This document shows positions 1 to 8,757 of a stretch of DNA of 64,000 nucleotides, in pieces; the first letter of the stretch is position 1; each line of letters opens with the position of its first letter. The stretch lies in the NCBI GenBank assembly GCA_024233835.1, contig JACKPC010000004.1, positions 432,001 through 496,000 on the forward strand. The letters run 5' to 3'. A program made the position numbers and the translations under genes. Under the pieces are notes generated by a model that was not told the origin of the DNA, searched no databases, and worked only from the letters and a program-made list of their open reading frames with translations. The DNA is from Leptospiraceae bacterium. GTDB lineage: Bacteria > Spirochaetota > Leptospiria > Leptospirales > Leptospiraceae.

Positions 1-2
1 TA

Positions 3-281
3 CAGTCTTATTCTGATTCAAAAGAAGCTTTATCTTTCCTCAAAAAGTCTCCTAAAAAACCGGACATTCTTTTTTTAGATATCAACATGCCCGGACTAAA
101 TGCCTGGGACTTTCTGGAACATATTAAAGGAGACAATAACCAGTATTCAGTCTATATTGTAAGTTCTTCGGTTGATTCAGGAGATATAAAAAAAGCACAT
201 TCTTTTTCCTGTGTCATGGGCTATATTACAAAACCTGTATCTGAAGAAAAACTTCAAGATATTCTATTACAAGTAGATTAA
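3..281 (+). CDS. Response regulator receiver domain, 5' truncated by window edge
   Basis: The frame is open from the first bases of the window, so the gene starts outside it; the internal ATG at 87 falls inside the conserved core and is not the start. The visible 92 residues hold the receiver phospho-acceptor segment FLDINMPG and, near the end, the conserved Lys of YITKPVS. The frame stops right after the receiver fold, so the C-terminus carries no output domain. It is likely a stand-alone CheY-like protein or the last domain of a longer signalling protein. Its partner kinase is not visible. Confidence 0.85.
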   Translation, partial: QSYSDSKEALSFLKKSPKKPDILFLDINMPGLNAWDFLEHIKGDNNQYSVYIVSSSVDSGDIKKAHSFSCVMGYITKPVSEEKLQDILLQVD

Positions 282-318
282 ATACAAGTATTAAATCTAC
301 TTAGAAATATTAAAGAAT

Positions 319-1251
319 ATGAATATAAAAATATTAGTTATCGGTAGCGGGGCAGTTGGAAGTTTCTATGGCGGGATCTTAAACCGTTTGGATAATTGCA
401 ATGTAAGTGTTCTTTGTCGTTCTGATTATTCACATATCCGGCAATATGGTATAGACATTAAAAGTCCCTGGGGCGATTTTCATTTTCAACCCGAACATGT
501 GCTACAGGAAGGCGAAGGTAAGCATCTTTCCTTTGATTATCTGCTCATCTCCCATAAAGTACTTCCTGATATTGATTTAACAGGGCTCTATTCACCTTAT
601 TTAAAAAAAGAAACTGCTCTTTTCTTATTACAGAATGGAATCGGCATAGAAAAAAAAGTTCAGGAACTCTTTTCGGAAAATGAAATTATCAGTGGACTGG
701 CTTTCACCTGCATCAACCGTATAAAACCCGGTTTGATTCACCATATTGACTATGGCCATATAAACATTGGTTCTTATCCACACGGAAAAACAAAGAGTTC
801 CAAAAGACTCGCTGGACTTTTCCAAAAAACAAAAGTTCCCTGTGAATTATCTGAAGATATCCTCTTCTCACGCTGGAAAAAGCTGGTCTGGAATGCACCT
901 TTTAACCCAATTTCAGTTTTAAGCGGAGGGATGAATACCAGAGAGATACTGAAAGACCCGGTAAGCCGTCAACTGGTGCGAGAAATCATGGAGGAAGTCT
1001 GCCTTATTGCAGAAAAAGAAGGTCATAGACAGGCCAATGAACTGATAGATAATTATCTAGACATGACCTTAAAAATGGAGCCCTATAAAACCAGTATGCT
1101 TCTGGATTATGAATCTAATCGAGAAATGGAAGTAGAAGCTATTCTCGGAAACCTTCTCGATATTGCCAGGCAGCACAATCAGAAACTTCCCCATAGTTTC
1201 AGTTTATACACCCTTCTTCGTGCTTTAAATAAAAAAAATATTGCCAACTAA
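319..1251 (+). CDS. panE: 2-dehydropantoate 2-reductase (ketopantoate reductase)
   Basis: 310 residues, normal for the ApbA/PanE family. The N-terminus shows the NADPH-binding Rossmann motif IGSGAVGSFYGG. The C-terminal helical domain contains WKKLVWNAPFNPIS, which fits the family motif carrying the catalytic Lys and the Asn of the substrate site. Known role: NADPH-dependent reduction of ketopantoate to pantoate in pantothenate/CoA synthesis. It stands alone, 37 bases after the receiver fragment and 39 bases before the PrsW-like gene. Other 2-hydroxyacid reductases of this superfamily are possible, because not all ApbA-like proteins act on ketopantoate. Confidence 0.82.
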   Translation: MNIKILVIGSGAVGSFYGGILNRLDNCNVSVLCRSDYSHIRQYGIDIKSPWGDFHFQPEHVLQEGEGKHLSFDYLLISHKVLPDIDLTGLYSPYLKKETALFLLQNGIGIEKKVQELFSENEIISGLAFTCINRIKPGLIHHIDYGHINIGSYPHGKTKSSKRLAGLFQKTKVPCELSEDILFSRWKKLVWNAPFNPISVLSGGMNTREILKDPVSRQLVREIMEEVCLIAEKEGHRQANELIDNYLDMTLKMEPYKTSMLLDYESNREMEVEAILGNLLDIARQHNQKLPHSFSLYTLLRALNKKNIAN

Positions 1252-1290
1252 AAAGCTTTTCTATATCCTTTTTCAAAAAGGATATATAGG

Positions 1291-3393
1291 GTGCCTGCAT
1301 TAGAAAAACTCCTGATTTGCTCTCTTTCTCTCTTTGGAGGCTATTTTTTATATAAACGAAATCAATCGAGCTATAAATTCTTTTTCTTTATCGATTCATT
1401 TCTTTACGGTATCATCTTTGCTTCCTGTTTGCTTCTATTTAATTCTCTTATAGAACCCTACATCAATCTTTCTTTTCGGTATATAGGCTTTTTCCAGGCA
1501 GCACTGCCCGAAAAACTCTGTGCTTATATCTACCTTTACATATTCATAAAAAAGAAAGATATTCGGGATATTCCTGCCTTAATCAATGTCGCAATTTTTT
1601 TTGCTTCCGGTTTTGCTTTCTTAGAAAATATTATTTATGCTTATGCCATTTCTTCCTCTGTTATTTTCATGCGTCTATTTAGTTCGGTTATAGTACATAT
1701 TGCCACCTGTAGCCTGATTGCTTACTTCATGGGCCAGTACCATCTACATTCCTTTAAAGCAGAGCGAATCTTATATCTTCTCCTCGCTTTTTTCATTCCT
1801 TTTTTCTTTCACGCAGCTTACGATACACTTTTAATTTCGGGAGGAAATTCCACTTATCTCATCGCTCTTGAACTGGCAGGTTTAATTGTATTAATAGAAT
1901 ATACAATTGCTCATTCTCATTATTTTCCAAGCCGGGATGAACTCCTTCAAAAGAAAATTTTCTTTGATGATTGGAAAATTCTTCAAAAACAACCTCAGTA
2001 TGAACGCTGGATTTTGAAATCTATGAAAAAACGAAATGAAGATTTCACTCCGCTTTTCCGTTTTCACATGAGCCATGCCCGCTGGCTTTTATTTTTAATC
2101 ACACTCTTCACGAGCATTTCAGCTGCAACTTTTCAAAATGAGGTGACCAGTTCTCTGGGACTACATCTTTCCCGAGAAGAACTCATTACCTTACTTATAC
2201 TATACCCCGCGCTTGTTTGCTTACAACTTTTCCTGAATGGTTCAATTAACCCGGAATATTTTCGTTATAGCCGAATCAGCATTCCGGTTATGTCCGAAGT
2301 ACAATTTCTATATCCCAAATTAAAAACTCATGTACTTTCAACCGATATAAACCCCTTAAACTCTTTTTTTATAACCTTTGAACCCCTTCCCATACAGGAG
2401 GAAATTACATTTCGCTGCGTTTACTCTGAGCGAATATCACCTCCTATTCGTGCCAAAATCACCTGGCAAAATCATGAGGATATAAGTCTTCCTTTTGGAA
2501 CCCTTGTACATATTCAAAAACCGGATCTGAAAATTATCCGCTTTCTATTCAGATACGCTCTATTCAAATTAAGAAAAGGACTTATCTTTAACTTAAAAAT
2601 ACCGGGTTTTGAAAACATTCGCAAGTTCTTTGTAAAAACCAGTACGGTAATGGAGTCACTTGAATACATTGAAAAAGGAACCGTACTCTTTAATGAGGGG
2701 GAATCCGGGGAAACTTTTTATCTTTTAAAGAAAGGGGAAATTGAAATCTTTAAAACCCTCGAATCCGGGGAAAAAGTTATTATGGCGAGAGTGAAACCCG
2801 GAGAAATTTTTGGAGAAATGGCCATACTCGGCAATCAACCCAGAGCTGCCGGTGCCATCTGTAAAGAAGATTCCGTTTTGGCTGTTGCCAGTCGTAATAA
2901 TTTAGAAGGTCTTTTGCAGGGAAATCCGGATTTTGCTTATAAACTCATGCAAACCCTGGCCAGTAGAATTCGAAATTCAGAGAAAATCCTATCCTCAAAA
3001 ATAGAAGAACTTGAGCTTAAAACACTGAAATATGATTTTCTAAAAAATGAAGAAGTAAAACTCAAAGATAAGCTTTTTCAACTTTTATCGTCTTTCTCCT
3101 CAGACTTTCTCCTGCTGGATAAGGAGGGGAGAATTCTTCATAAATCGACTTCCTTTATAGAATCTTATCCTCAGGTGCCTGAAAAAGCCGAGAGATTTGA
3201 AGAAATATACACTCTTTTTTACAAAAAAGACCTGAGAGCTGAGCTGTGGAAAGATTTAAAAAAGCAGAAACTTTTGAGATTACCCCTAAAATCCAGAAAT
3301 AAATCAGCAAAATATCTACATCTTAGATTAGAAACATTTGAAAGTATGGATATTACATTTTTTTTATTGCATCTGGAAAAAAATAATTTATAA
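1291..3393 (+). CDS. PrsW-like intramembrane protease fused to a cyclic-nucleotide-binding domain
   Basis: 700 residues from a GTG start. Residues 1-210 are a multi-helix membrane domain with PrsW/CPBP-type motifs: QAALPEKLCAY (about 70), GFAFLENIIYA (about 107), IVHIA (about 135) and FFHAAYDTLL (about 172). The first motif has one Glu where PrsW usually has two. Further membrane helices follow, then a soluble stretch that may be PilZ-like (weak). Residues about 450-575 form a CNB domain with FGEMAIL and the phosphate-binding Arg of QPRAAG. The last 100 residues look PAS-like (DFLLLDKEGRILHKS). Inference: membrane proteolysis controlled by cAMP or cGMP. A class III cyclase lies 2 kb downstream on the other strand. 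Substrate unknown. Confidence 0.72.
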   Translation: MPALEKLLICSLSLFGGYFLYKRNQSSYKFFFFIDSFLYGIIFASCLLLFNSLIEPYINLSFRYIGFFQAALPEKLCAYIYLYIFIKKKDIRDIPALINVAIFFASGFAFLENIIYAYAISSSVIFMRLFSSVIVHIATCSLIAYFMGQYHLHSFKAERILYLLLAFFIPFFFHAAYDTLLISGGNSTYLIALELAGLIVLIEYTIAHSHYFPSRDELLQKKIFFDDWKILQKQPQYERWILKSMKKRNEDFTPLFRFHMSHARWLLFLITLFTSISAATFQNEVTSSLGLHLSREELITLLILYPALVCLQLFLNGSINPEYFRYSRISIPVMSEVQFLYPKLKTHVLSTDINPLNSFFITFEPLPIQEEITFRCVYSERISPPIRAKITWQNHEDISLPFGTLVHIQKPDLKIIRFLFRYALFKLRKGLIFNLKIPGFENIRKFFVKTSTVMESLEYIEKGTVLFNEGESGETFYLLKKGEIEIFKTLESGEKVIMARVKPGEIFGEMAILGNQPRAAGAICKEDSVLAVASRNNLEGLLQGNPDFAYKLMQTLASRIRNSEKILSSKIEELELKTLKYDFLKNEEVKLKDKLFQLLSSFSSDFLLLDKEGRILHKSTSFIESYPQVPEKAERFEEIYTLFYKKDLRAELWKDLKKQKLLRLPLKSRNKSAKYLHLRLETFESMDITFFLLHLEKNNL

Positions 3394-3447
3394 TCCTTTT
3401 TTTTCGTCTATACTTGAGGAGAGAGAAATCTGGAGGAAAATATAGCT

Positions 3448-5514
3448 ATGAAAAAGTTACTTATTTCTATTTTACTTGTTTTTTTGACTGTGCAGTGTGC
3501 TAAAAAGAAGAAGATACCCGTACCTTTAGCCAGTGTGCTTGAAAGCACAGAAGAACAAGTTACATCAAGTGGTAGTTCTACCACCCCCTCAAATGACAAT
3601 GCCAGTGGAGGGAGGGCCAGTCAAACCGATCCGGGAATAACAGAATCCAATCCGGTAATAATTGATCCATCTACTACAATTACCGGAAGCAATAAAGAGG
3701 AATATAAAGTAGAGCCTTCGTCTGGAGGTCAATCCAACACAGGAGAAGTGATCATTTCTAAAAAAGTAGAAAATGAAAATACTTCTTCCGGAGACAATAA
3801 CAACAATACTTCTTCCGGAGACAATAACAACAATACTTCTTCCGGAGACAATAACAACAATACTTCTTCCGGAGACAATAACAACAATACTTCTTCCGGG
3901 GATAATAATACAACATCTAATGAAGACAAGAGCCCTGGCAGTTCCGGTTTAAAATCTAAAGATATCAGCGTAAATGTTCTTGTAGATACTTCCTCATCAG
4001 ACACCTTTGCATACGAAACCTATAAGACTTATAAAGTTGATTCCAGCGTTCTGGATAAGGACGGAAATATACTGAGCGGAATCCTTGTAACCATTACAGA
4101 AACAAATTCGAATGGAGAAAAAGTAATTCTTTTCCAACAGGTAAGCGATGAAAATGGTAAAGTAAGCGGTTCTATCAACGTCAGCACTTCCACTTCACAG
4201 GTTGAAGTATATGTGAGTCTGGGTAATGATAGCTCTAATTCGACACCGGTTCCTTTGGAAATTAATGGAACACTCAGTAATTGCAGTTCGGATAAAGACA
4301 AAGGACACGGAAACGATGCCGATGGGATCGATGAAGATAATCCCGGGAAAAGTACCGGAGTCAACGAAAATGGAATGGAGAACCGTAAAGCTGATGAACA
4401 TCGCAAACAAAAAGAAGATTCTTCCTGTACCGTTAAAAAGTCGATTAGCACAATCGGGAATATTACAATTTCTGCAAAAAAGAAACAACTAAATACCGTT
4501 TATAGTGATAGTGATAGTGATGGAGACGGAGTAAGTGATAAGCTGGATGCTTATCCCGATGATCCGAAAAGAGTAACAAAGTTACGTTTTCCTTCATCCG
4601 GGGTAAATACAGTTGCTTTTGAAGACCTGTATCCCAGTGCCGGTGATGCAGATTTAAATGATTATGTAATTCAATTTTATAACGAAGAAGATTTAAATGC
4701 AAAAGGAGAAGTCGTTGAAATTCGCGGTTTCTATCAACATGTAGCCCGCGGAGCGGGTTATGTCCATACCTTAAATCTAAGACTACCGGAAGGAACAGAT
4801 ATAAGCTATGAAACCACCATCACAGATGCAAGCGGAAGTAATGTAAGAACCGGTATAAACCGTTTCTATCCAAATGCCTCTCAAATTCAAGATGGACTCT
4901 TGATATTAGATAAAAGCAATACAACAATTCCTTCTTCAAATTCTTATTCAGGTCAGATTTTCAACCCAGGCCATATCGCCAGTGTTAAAATTAACTTTAA
5001 TACACCCGTAAGCCGTGCTGCTCTTGGAAACGCACCTTATGATCTATTTATAAAGATTCTTAGTAAAAAAGTAGATAATAAATATCCGGTTCTTGCTCCA
5101 AAGTCTCTGAGTGCAGATGCTTCTTATTACGAAGTTCATTTTCCGGGAAAATACTTTAATGCAGAAAAGGCCGACTTATATCTCGACTCAAAAGGCTTTC
5201 CCTGGGCTATTATGGTTCCAGGAATCTGGGCATGGCCTTTTGAAAAACAGGACATCAGAAATAGCAGTGTAAGTGGTTATCCCAAGTTTACTGTCTGGGC
5301 AGAAAGTAAAGGGACACTGGAAAAAGAATGGTATAAAGAATTTATCGCCGATAAAGTTTTTCCTGTAGATACAGAGAAAAGCGGTCTACTTGCATTTTTA
5401 AACGCAGGAAGTCCCGGAATGAGTGTAAGCATTTCCTTAATTTCTTTAATAGTACTTGCAAGCTTCATGCTGTATATGAAAAATAAGTTTCTCTCTAACA
5501 ATCAAAAGATTTAA
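3448..5514 (+). CDS. LruC-domain lipoprotein with nonapeptide tandem repeats
   Basis: 688 residues. The signal peptide ends in the spirochaetal lipobox LTVQC (Cys17), after a GGAGG ribosome site. Residues about 111-155 carry five copies of NTSSGDNNN, and the region around them is rich in Ser, Asn and Thr. DSDGDGVSDKLDAYPDDP (about 351) is a Ca-binding thrombospondin-3-like motif that opens an LruC domain (SGVNTVAFEDLYPSAGDADLND). LruC is a leptospiral outer-membrane lipoprotein and uveitis antigen; the domain is widespread, so the symbol is not assigned. Oddly, the C-terminus ends in a hydrophobic helix followed by MKNKF, like a sorting or anchoring segment, although the N-terminus should already be lipidated. 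Confidence 0.8.
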   Translation: MKKLLISILLVFLTVQCAKKKKIPVPLASVLESTEEQVTSSGSSTTPSNDNASGGRASQTDPGITESNPVIIDPSTTITGSNKEEYKVEPSSGGQSNTGEVIISKKVENENTSSGDNNNNTSSGDNNNNTSSGDNNNNTSSGDNNNNTSSGDNNTTSNEDKSPGSSGLKSKDISVNVLVDTSSSDTFAYETYKTYKVDSSVLDKDGNILSGILVTITETNSNGEKVILFQQVSDENGKVSGSINVSTSTSQVEVYVSLGNDSSNSTPVPLEINGTLSNCSSDKDKGHGNDADGIDEDNPGKSTGVNENGMENRKADEHRKQKEDSSCTVKKSISTIGNITISAKKKQLNTVYSDSDSDGDGVSDKLDAYPDDPKRVTKLRFPSSGVNTVAFEDLYPSAGDADLNDYVIQFYNEEDLNAKGEVVEIRGFYQHVARGAGYVHTLNLRLPEGTDISYETTITDASGSNVRTGINRFYPNASQIQDGLLILDKSNTTIPSSNSYSGQIFNPGHIASVKINFNTPVSRAALGNAPYDLFIKILSKKVDNKYPVLAPKSLSADASYYEVHFPGKYFNAEKADLYLDSKGFPWAIMVPGIWAWPFEKQDIRNSSVSGYPKFTVWAESKGTLEKEWYKEFIADKVFPVDTEKSGLLAFLNAGSPGMSVSISLISLIVLASFMLYMKNKFLSNNQKI
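3778..3912 (+). repeat. 27-bp in-frame tandem repeat (5 copies)
   Basis: Five consecutive 27-base units starting at 3778, 3805, 3832, 3859 and 3886 encode NTSSGDNNN. The first four are nearly identical in DNA; the last diverges (GGG GAT for GGA GAC). The array keeps the frame, so copy-number change would alter only linker length. Confidence 0.93.
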
Positions 5515-5522
5515 GATCTATA

Positions 5523-5569
5523 GGAATGTTATTCAAGTCTCCTCCTCTTTGAATAACATTCCTTTTTTC
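5523..5569 (+). terminator. Rho-independent terminator of the LruC lipoprotein gene
   Basis: A perfect 14-bp inverted repeat, GGAATGTTATTCAA (5523-5536) with its complement at 5549-5562, encloses a 12-base pyrimidine-rich loop and is followed directly by six Ts. It starts 9 bases after the stop codon. The T-run lies on the plus-strand side only. Confidence 0.92.
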
Positions 5570-7167
5570 TAATCTACCGCAGATTCTTTTTCGACACCAT
5601 ATTTTAAAGCATATTCGCACTGTGTTATATATTTTTTTGTGGTTTCATCTTCAGCATATTCCTTTAAAATTTCCTGGAATATTTTTTTAGCTCCCTCGTA
5701 ATCTCCGGCATGATATAAAACAATAGCATTCTCAAAACGGCTTTTGGTTTCTTTCATCATCTCCTTTTTCTCATTTGAATAATAATCAAATAATTCAATG
5801 ATAAAAACTTCCTTCACCTTCCCTTTCACTTTCACATTTCCCAAAAAACGATAATTATATTTTTCCGTATCGCCTAACTTGATAAATGCTTTTTCACTAA
5901 TAATAATAGGAGCCGAATATAGCTTTGTTAAACTCTCTAACCTGGAAGCAAGATTTACACTATCTGAAATAACAGTACCTTCCATCCTTTCATTTTCTCC
6001 AATAGTTCCTAACATTAGATTTCCAGTATGTATTCCAATTCCAACGGCAATAGGACTGTAACCAACTTTTTCCCTTTCTTTATTATAAGTTTGAATAGAA
6101 AGCTGCATTTCAATAGCAGCATCAATTGCATCTTCCACGCTATACGGAAAAAGAGCCATTATGGCATCACCAATGTATTTATCCACAAAACCATTATGTT
6201 TCCTAACAATAGGTCCCATTCTCTTGAAATAGGAGTTGATAAAATTGAAATTCTCTTCCGGGTTCATCTGTTCGGAAAGAGTAGTAAAGGAACGTATATC
6301 CGAAAACAATATGGTCATTTCCTTCTGAACCTGATCTCCTAATTTAATGTCGAGTATACTCTCTTTCTCTAAAAATTTTACAACTTCCATAGGTACAAAT
6401 TTTTGATACGCTTGGATATAACTATTTTTCAAGGAATCTGCTGCCTCAATACTTTCTACCATGGTATTAAATGCATTTGCCAGCTTGCCCAGTTCATCTC
6501 CGGATTCCAATTGAATCCTATGACTAAACTTTCCTTCACTAAATAATTTTACAGCTTCTGATAGAGAATTTATAGGTCTCGTAAATAAGATAGAAGTAAT
6601 AATCGTAAAAATTAAGGTTATAAAAAATACTCCAAGCCCTAAGAGTATGGCAAAATATTGAATTTCCTCTACAGGTTGATACAAATGTTTTTTATTAAAA
6701 TCTAATACAACCATTCCGATTCTTACTAATTTTTCTTCATCTAAATATACGGGATAACTGAATCTCAAAAGTCTTTTCTTCTCGAGCTTAATTTCTTCTA
6801 GCTTACTCTCATCAATTTTTTTAAAATAATCAACCTCTTCCATTGAAATATTTTTTCCCATATGCACGTCTTTCATCTCTACTACATATTTGCCGTATAC
6901 ATTAATTATATATATATTATCCAGGGCTTTAATCTTTGATTGTTTAAGGCGTTGAATTAAATTAGCTGTATTCTGATAAGTTGCATCCAGAAATAATTCA
7001 TCTCTCGCTATAGTTACAAGGTTAGAAGCAATGTTCGTACAAACATCAAGAGTTTTATTTAAAATTATCTCCTGGCTTTTATTTATCATAAAATAAGATA
7101 TAGGTAAAGTACCCAAAAGAAGAACAACAGAAATAAGAAGAATAAGTTTATAAAATATTCTCATCAA
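5569..7167 (-). CDS. HAMP-domain class III adenylate cyclase
   Basis: 532 residues: membrane helix at about 7-29, periplasmic sensor of about 140 residues, second helix at about 172-193, HAMP domain (RPINSLSEAVKLFSEGKFS), cyclase domain from about 280 to 460, then a short TPR-like tail (AGDYEGAKKIFQEILKEY). Metal-binding Asp residues are visible in LFSDIRSFT and IGDAIMALF. The Lys of FVDKYIGD and the Asp of ISDSVNLASRLE are the pair that selects ATP, so adenylate rather than guanylate cyclase is predicted. The transition-state Asn and Arg (NLASR) are present. It is the last gene of a minus-strand operon after the TonB receptor and the binding protein, 6 bases after the latter. Confidence 0.9.
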   Translation of the reverse strand: MMRIFYKLILLISVVLLLGTLPISYFMINKSQEIILNKTLDVCTNIASNLVTIARDELFLDATYQNTANLIQRLKQSKIKALDNIYIINVYGKYVVEMKDVHMGKNISMEEVDYFKKIDESKLEEIKLEKKRLLRFSYPVYLDEEKLVRIGMVVLDFNKKHLYQPVEEIQYFAILLGLGVFFITLIFTIITSILFTRPINSLSEAVKLFSEGKFSHRIQLESGDELGKLANAFNTMVESIEAADSLKNSYIQAYQKFVPMEVVKFLEKESILDIKLGDQVQKEMTILFSDIRSFTTLSEQMNPEENFNFINSYFKRMGPIVRKHNGFVDKYIGDAIMALFPYSVEDAIDAAIEMQLSIQTYNKEREKVGYSPIAVGIGIHTGNLMLGTIGENERMEGTVISDSVNLASRLESLTKLYSAPIIISEKAFIKLGDTEKYNYRFLGNVKVKGKVKEVFIIELFDYYSNEKKEMMKETKSRFENAIVLYHAGDYEGAKKIFQEILKEYAEDETTKKYITQCEYALKYGVEKESAVD

Positions 7168-7173
7168 AATATC

Positions 7174-8754
7174 CTATTTCTTTTCCCAGCTATCCTTCCA
7201 AAGTTTACACTTTTCATTCAAATCAGACTTGCAATCCATTAAACGTTCATAAGCCTCTTGTTTTAAAGTCGATGAATGCAAATATTCTCTTGCTTCTTTA
7301 TTTGCCGGTTCTACTAAAAGTACATTATTAAAAATAACAATAGCTTCTGTATATTTCCTATGTTTATATTTTTCGATTCCCTTACCAACATAGCTTTTCA
7401 ATTTTTTCTTTTCAGTACTAATCAGGATTGAATACTGCTCTTTTGCTTTTTGATTTCCCGGATAAATTTTTAAAGCTTCCTTGTATGCCTTGATTGCCAG
7501 ATAAGGCTCATTGCGAGACTGATACTGCATACCTTTTTTCCTAACATATTCACTTTTTTCAAAAACAGAACTATCTATCTTTTCCTGAATATTCTTCAAA
7601 TTCGGATTCAAACTAAGAATTTTCTTATAAACAGAAATTGCATTTTGATAGTCATTCTTTTTTCGATAATCTTCAGCTCTAAGTAACATACTATTAATTT
7701 CATTAGAAGTTTGCAAATTTATTATTTTATTATAATATTCATATGCTATTGTATCGTTCGGATATAATCTTATTACATTTTCAAAAACAGCTCGTGATGA
7801 AGTATATTTTTTCTTATTATATAGATTTATAGCAAATGCTAATAATCTCTCCTTTTTTTCTCTGTCCTGAACCTCTTTAGAAATAAGAATACCGGAAGCC
7901 TCGATATATGCCTTATTTAGATAAAGAAATGGATTCTGAGGTGAAATAATAGGACCCGAACTACATGAAAGCTCCTTTCCTATGACTTTATTAGCAAATT
8001 CTCCAGCATGAATTCCTACATTTGTATAATTCGGTGCTAATGCAAAACTGGCACCCAGATCAGCAAGCCCGGGATAATATGTCATAAGAATAATCCCTTT
8101 CTTTTTACAAAACTCAGAGACTTGCTCAAAAGTATCTTTATCATAGAGTGTATCAAAGACCATATAAAAAGCATCTGCATCTTTTTCGATCTCTTTTAAC
8201 TTTGACTCGACTTCCATGCGATGTTTAATCTTAATTACTTTTAGATCTAAATTCATCCAGATATCGTAATACTTACCTTCTCTTGCAAAATAAGCTCCCT
8301 TTTCATCCATATAAAAAGAATATACTTTTTTTGCAGAAGGTTTAATTCGCTTCAATACATCGAAAAAATACTGAATAGAAACATCGGATGTAAATCCACA
8401 AACATTCCCCTTATGAACTTCAAGAGAATGCGGATAGTTCTGAATTATAAACAATATAGGAATATCATTTATAAATTTTCTTGTTTCTTCTGTTGCCGTA
8501 TTACCTATTGTAATTATTATACCTGCTGCATTTTTTCTCAATCGATTAAAAAAAGCTGATTTATCCTCTATAGAACTAATAAAAAATATTTCCGAAGGAG
8601 ACTGTAAGGAATACTCCAGACCCGATAAGGTTTTCATATAAATCGAATGGTTCGAACTTAAGATAATAGGGATTTTTTTTGACCCTTCCGGGCTCAGAAC
8701 AAAAGTTGGGATAAGAAAAAATATCGAAACTAAATATTTAAAAACCCTCTGCAT
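7174..8754 (-). CDS. Periplasmic ABC-type substrate-binding protein with C-terminal TPR repeats
   Basis: 526 residues with an N-terminal signal peptide (FLIPTFVLS). Residues about 28-290 match the ABC_sub_bind fold (AAGIIITIGNTATEE, NVCGFTSDVS, ADAFYMVFDT, GIILMTYYPGLADLGASFA). The rest is at least three to four TPR-like helical repeats (YKKILSLNPN, AIKAYKEALKIYPGNQKA, AIVIFNNVLLVEPANKEA). No permease or ATPase gene is nearby, so a sensory role is more likely than transport. It sits 3 bases after the TonB receptor and 6 before the cyclase, so the three are surely co-transcribed. Inference: it presents a periplasmic ligand signal to the cyclase sensor domain. Confidence 0.8.
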   Translation of the reverse strand: MQRVFKYLVSIFFLIPTFVLSPEGSKKIPIILSSNHSIYMKTLSGLEYSLQSPSEIFFISSIEDKSAFFNRLRKNAAGIIITIGNTATEETRKFINDIPILFIIQNYPHSLEVHKGNVCGFTSDVSIQYFFDVLKRIKPSAKKVYSFYMDEKGAYFAREGKYYDIWMNLDLKVIKIKHRMEVESKLKEIEKDADAFYMVFDTLYDKDTFEQVSEFCKKKGIILMTYYPGLADLGASFALAPNYTNVGIHAGEFANKVIGKELSCSSGPIISPQNPFLYLNKAYIEASGILISKEVQDREKKERLLAFAINLYNKKKYTSSRAVFENVIRLYPNDTIAYEYYNKIINLQTSNEINSMLLRAEDYRKKNDYQNAISVYKKILSLNPNLKNIQEKIDSSVFEKSEYVRKKGMQYQSRNEPYLAIKAYKEALKIYPGNQKAKEQYSILISTEKKKLKSYVGKGIEKYKHRKYTEAIVIFNNVLLVEPANKEAREYLHSSTLKQEAYERLMDCKSDLNEKCKLWKDSWEKK

Positions 8755-8757
8755 CTT

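Noticed and set aside
3729..4004. Antisense Leu/Glu-rich repeat protein within the LruC gene
   Set aside because: It is the mirror of the in-frame repeat of the sense gene, with no ribosome site and no family.
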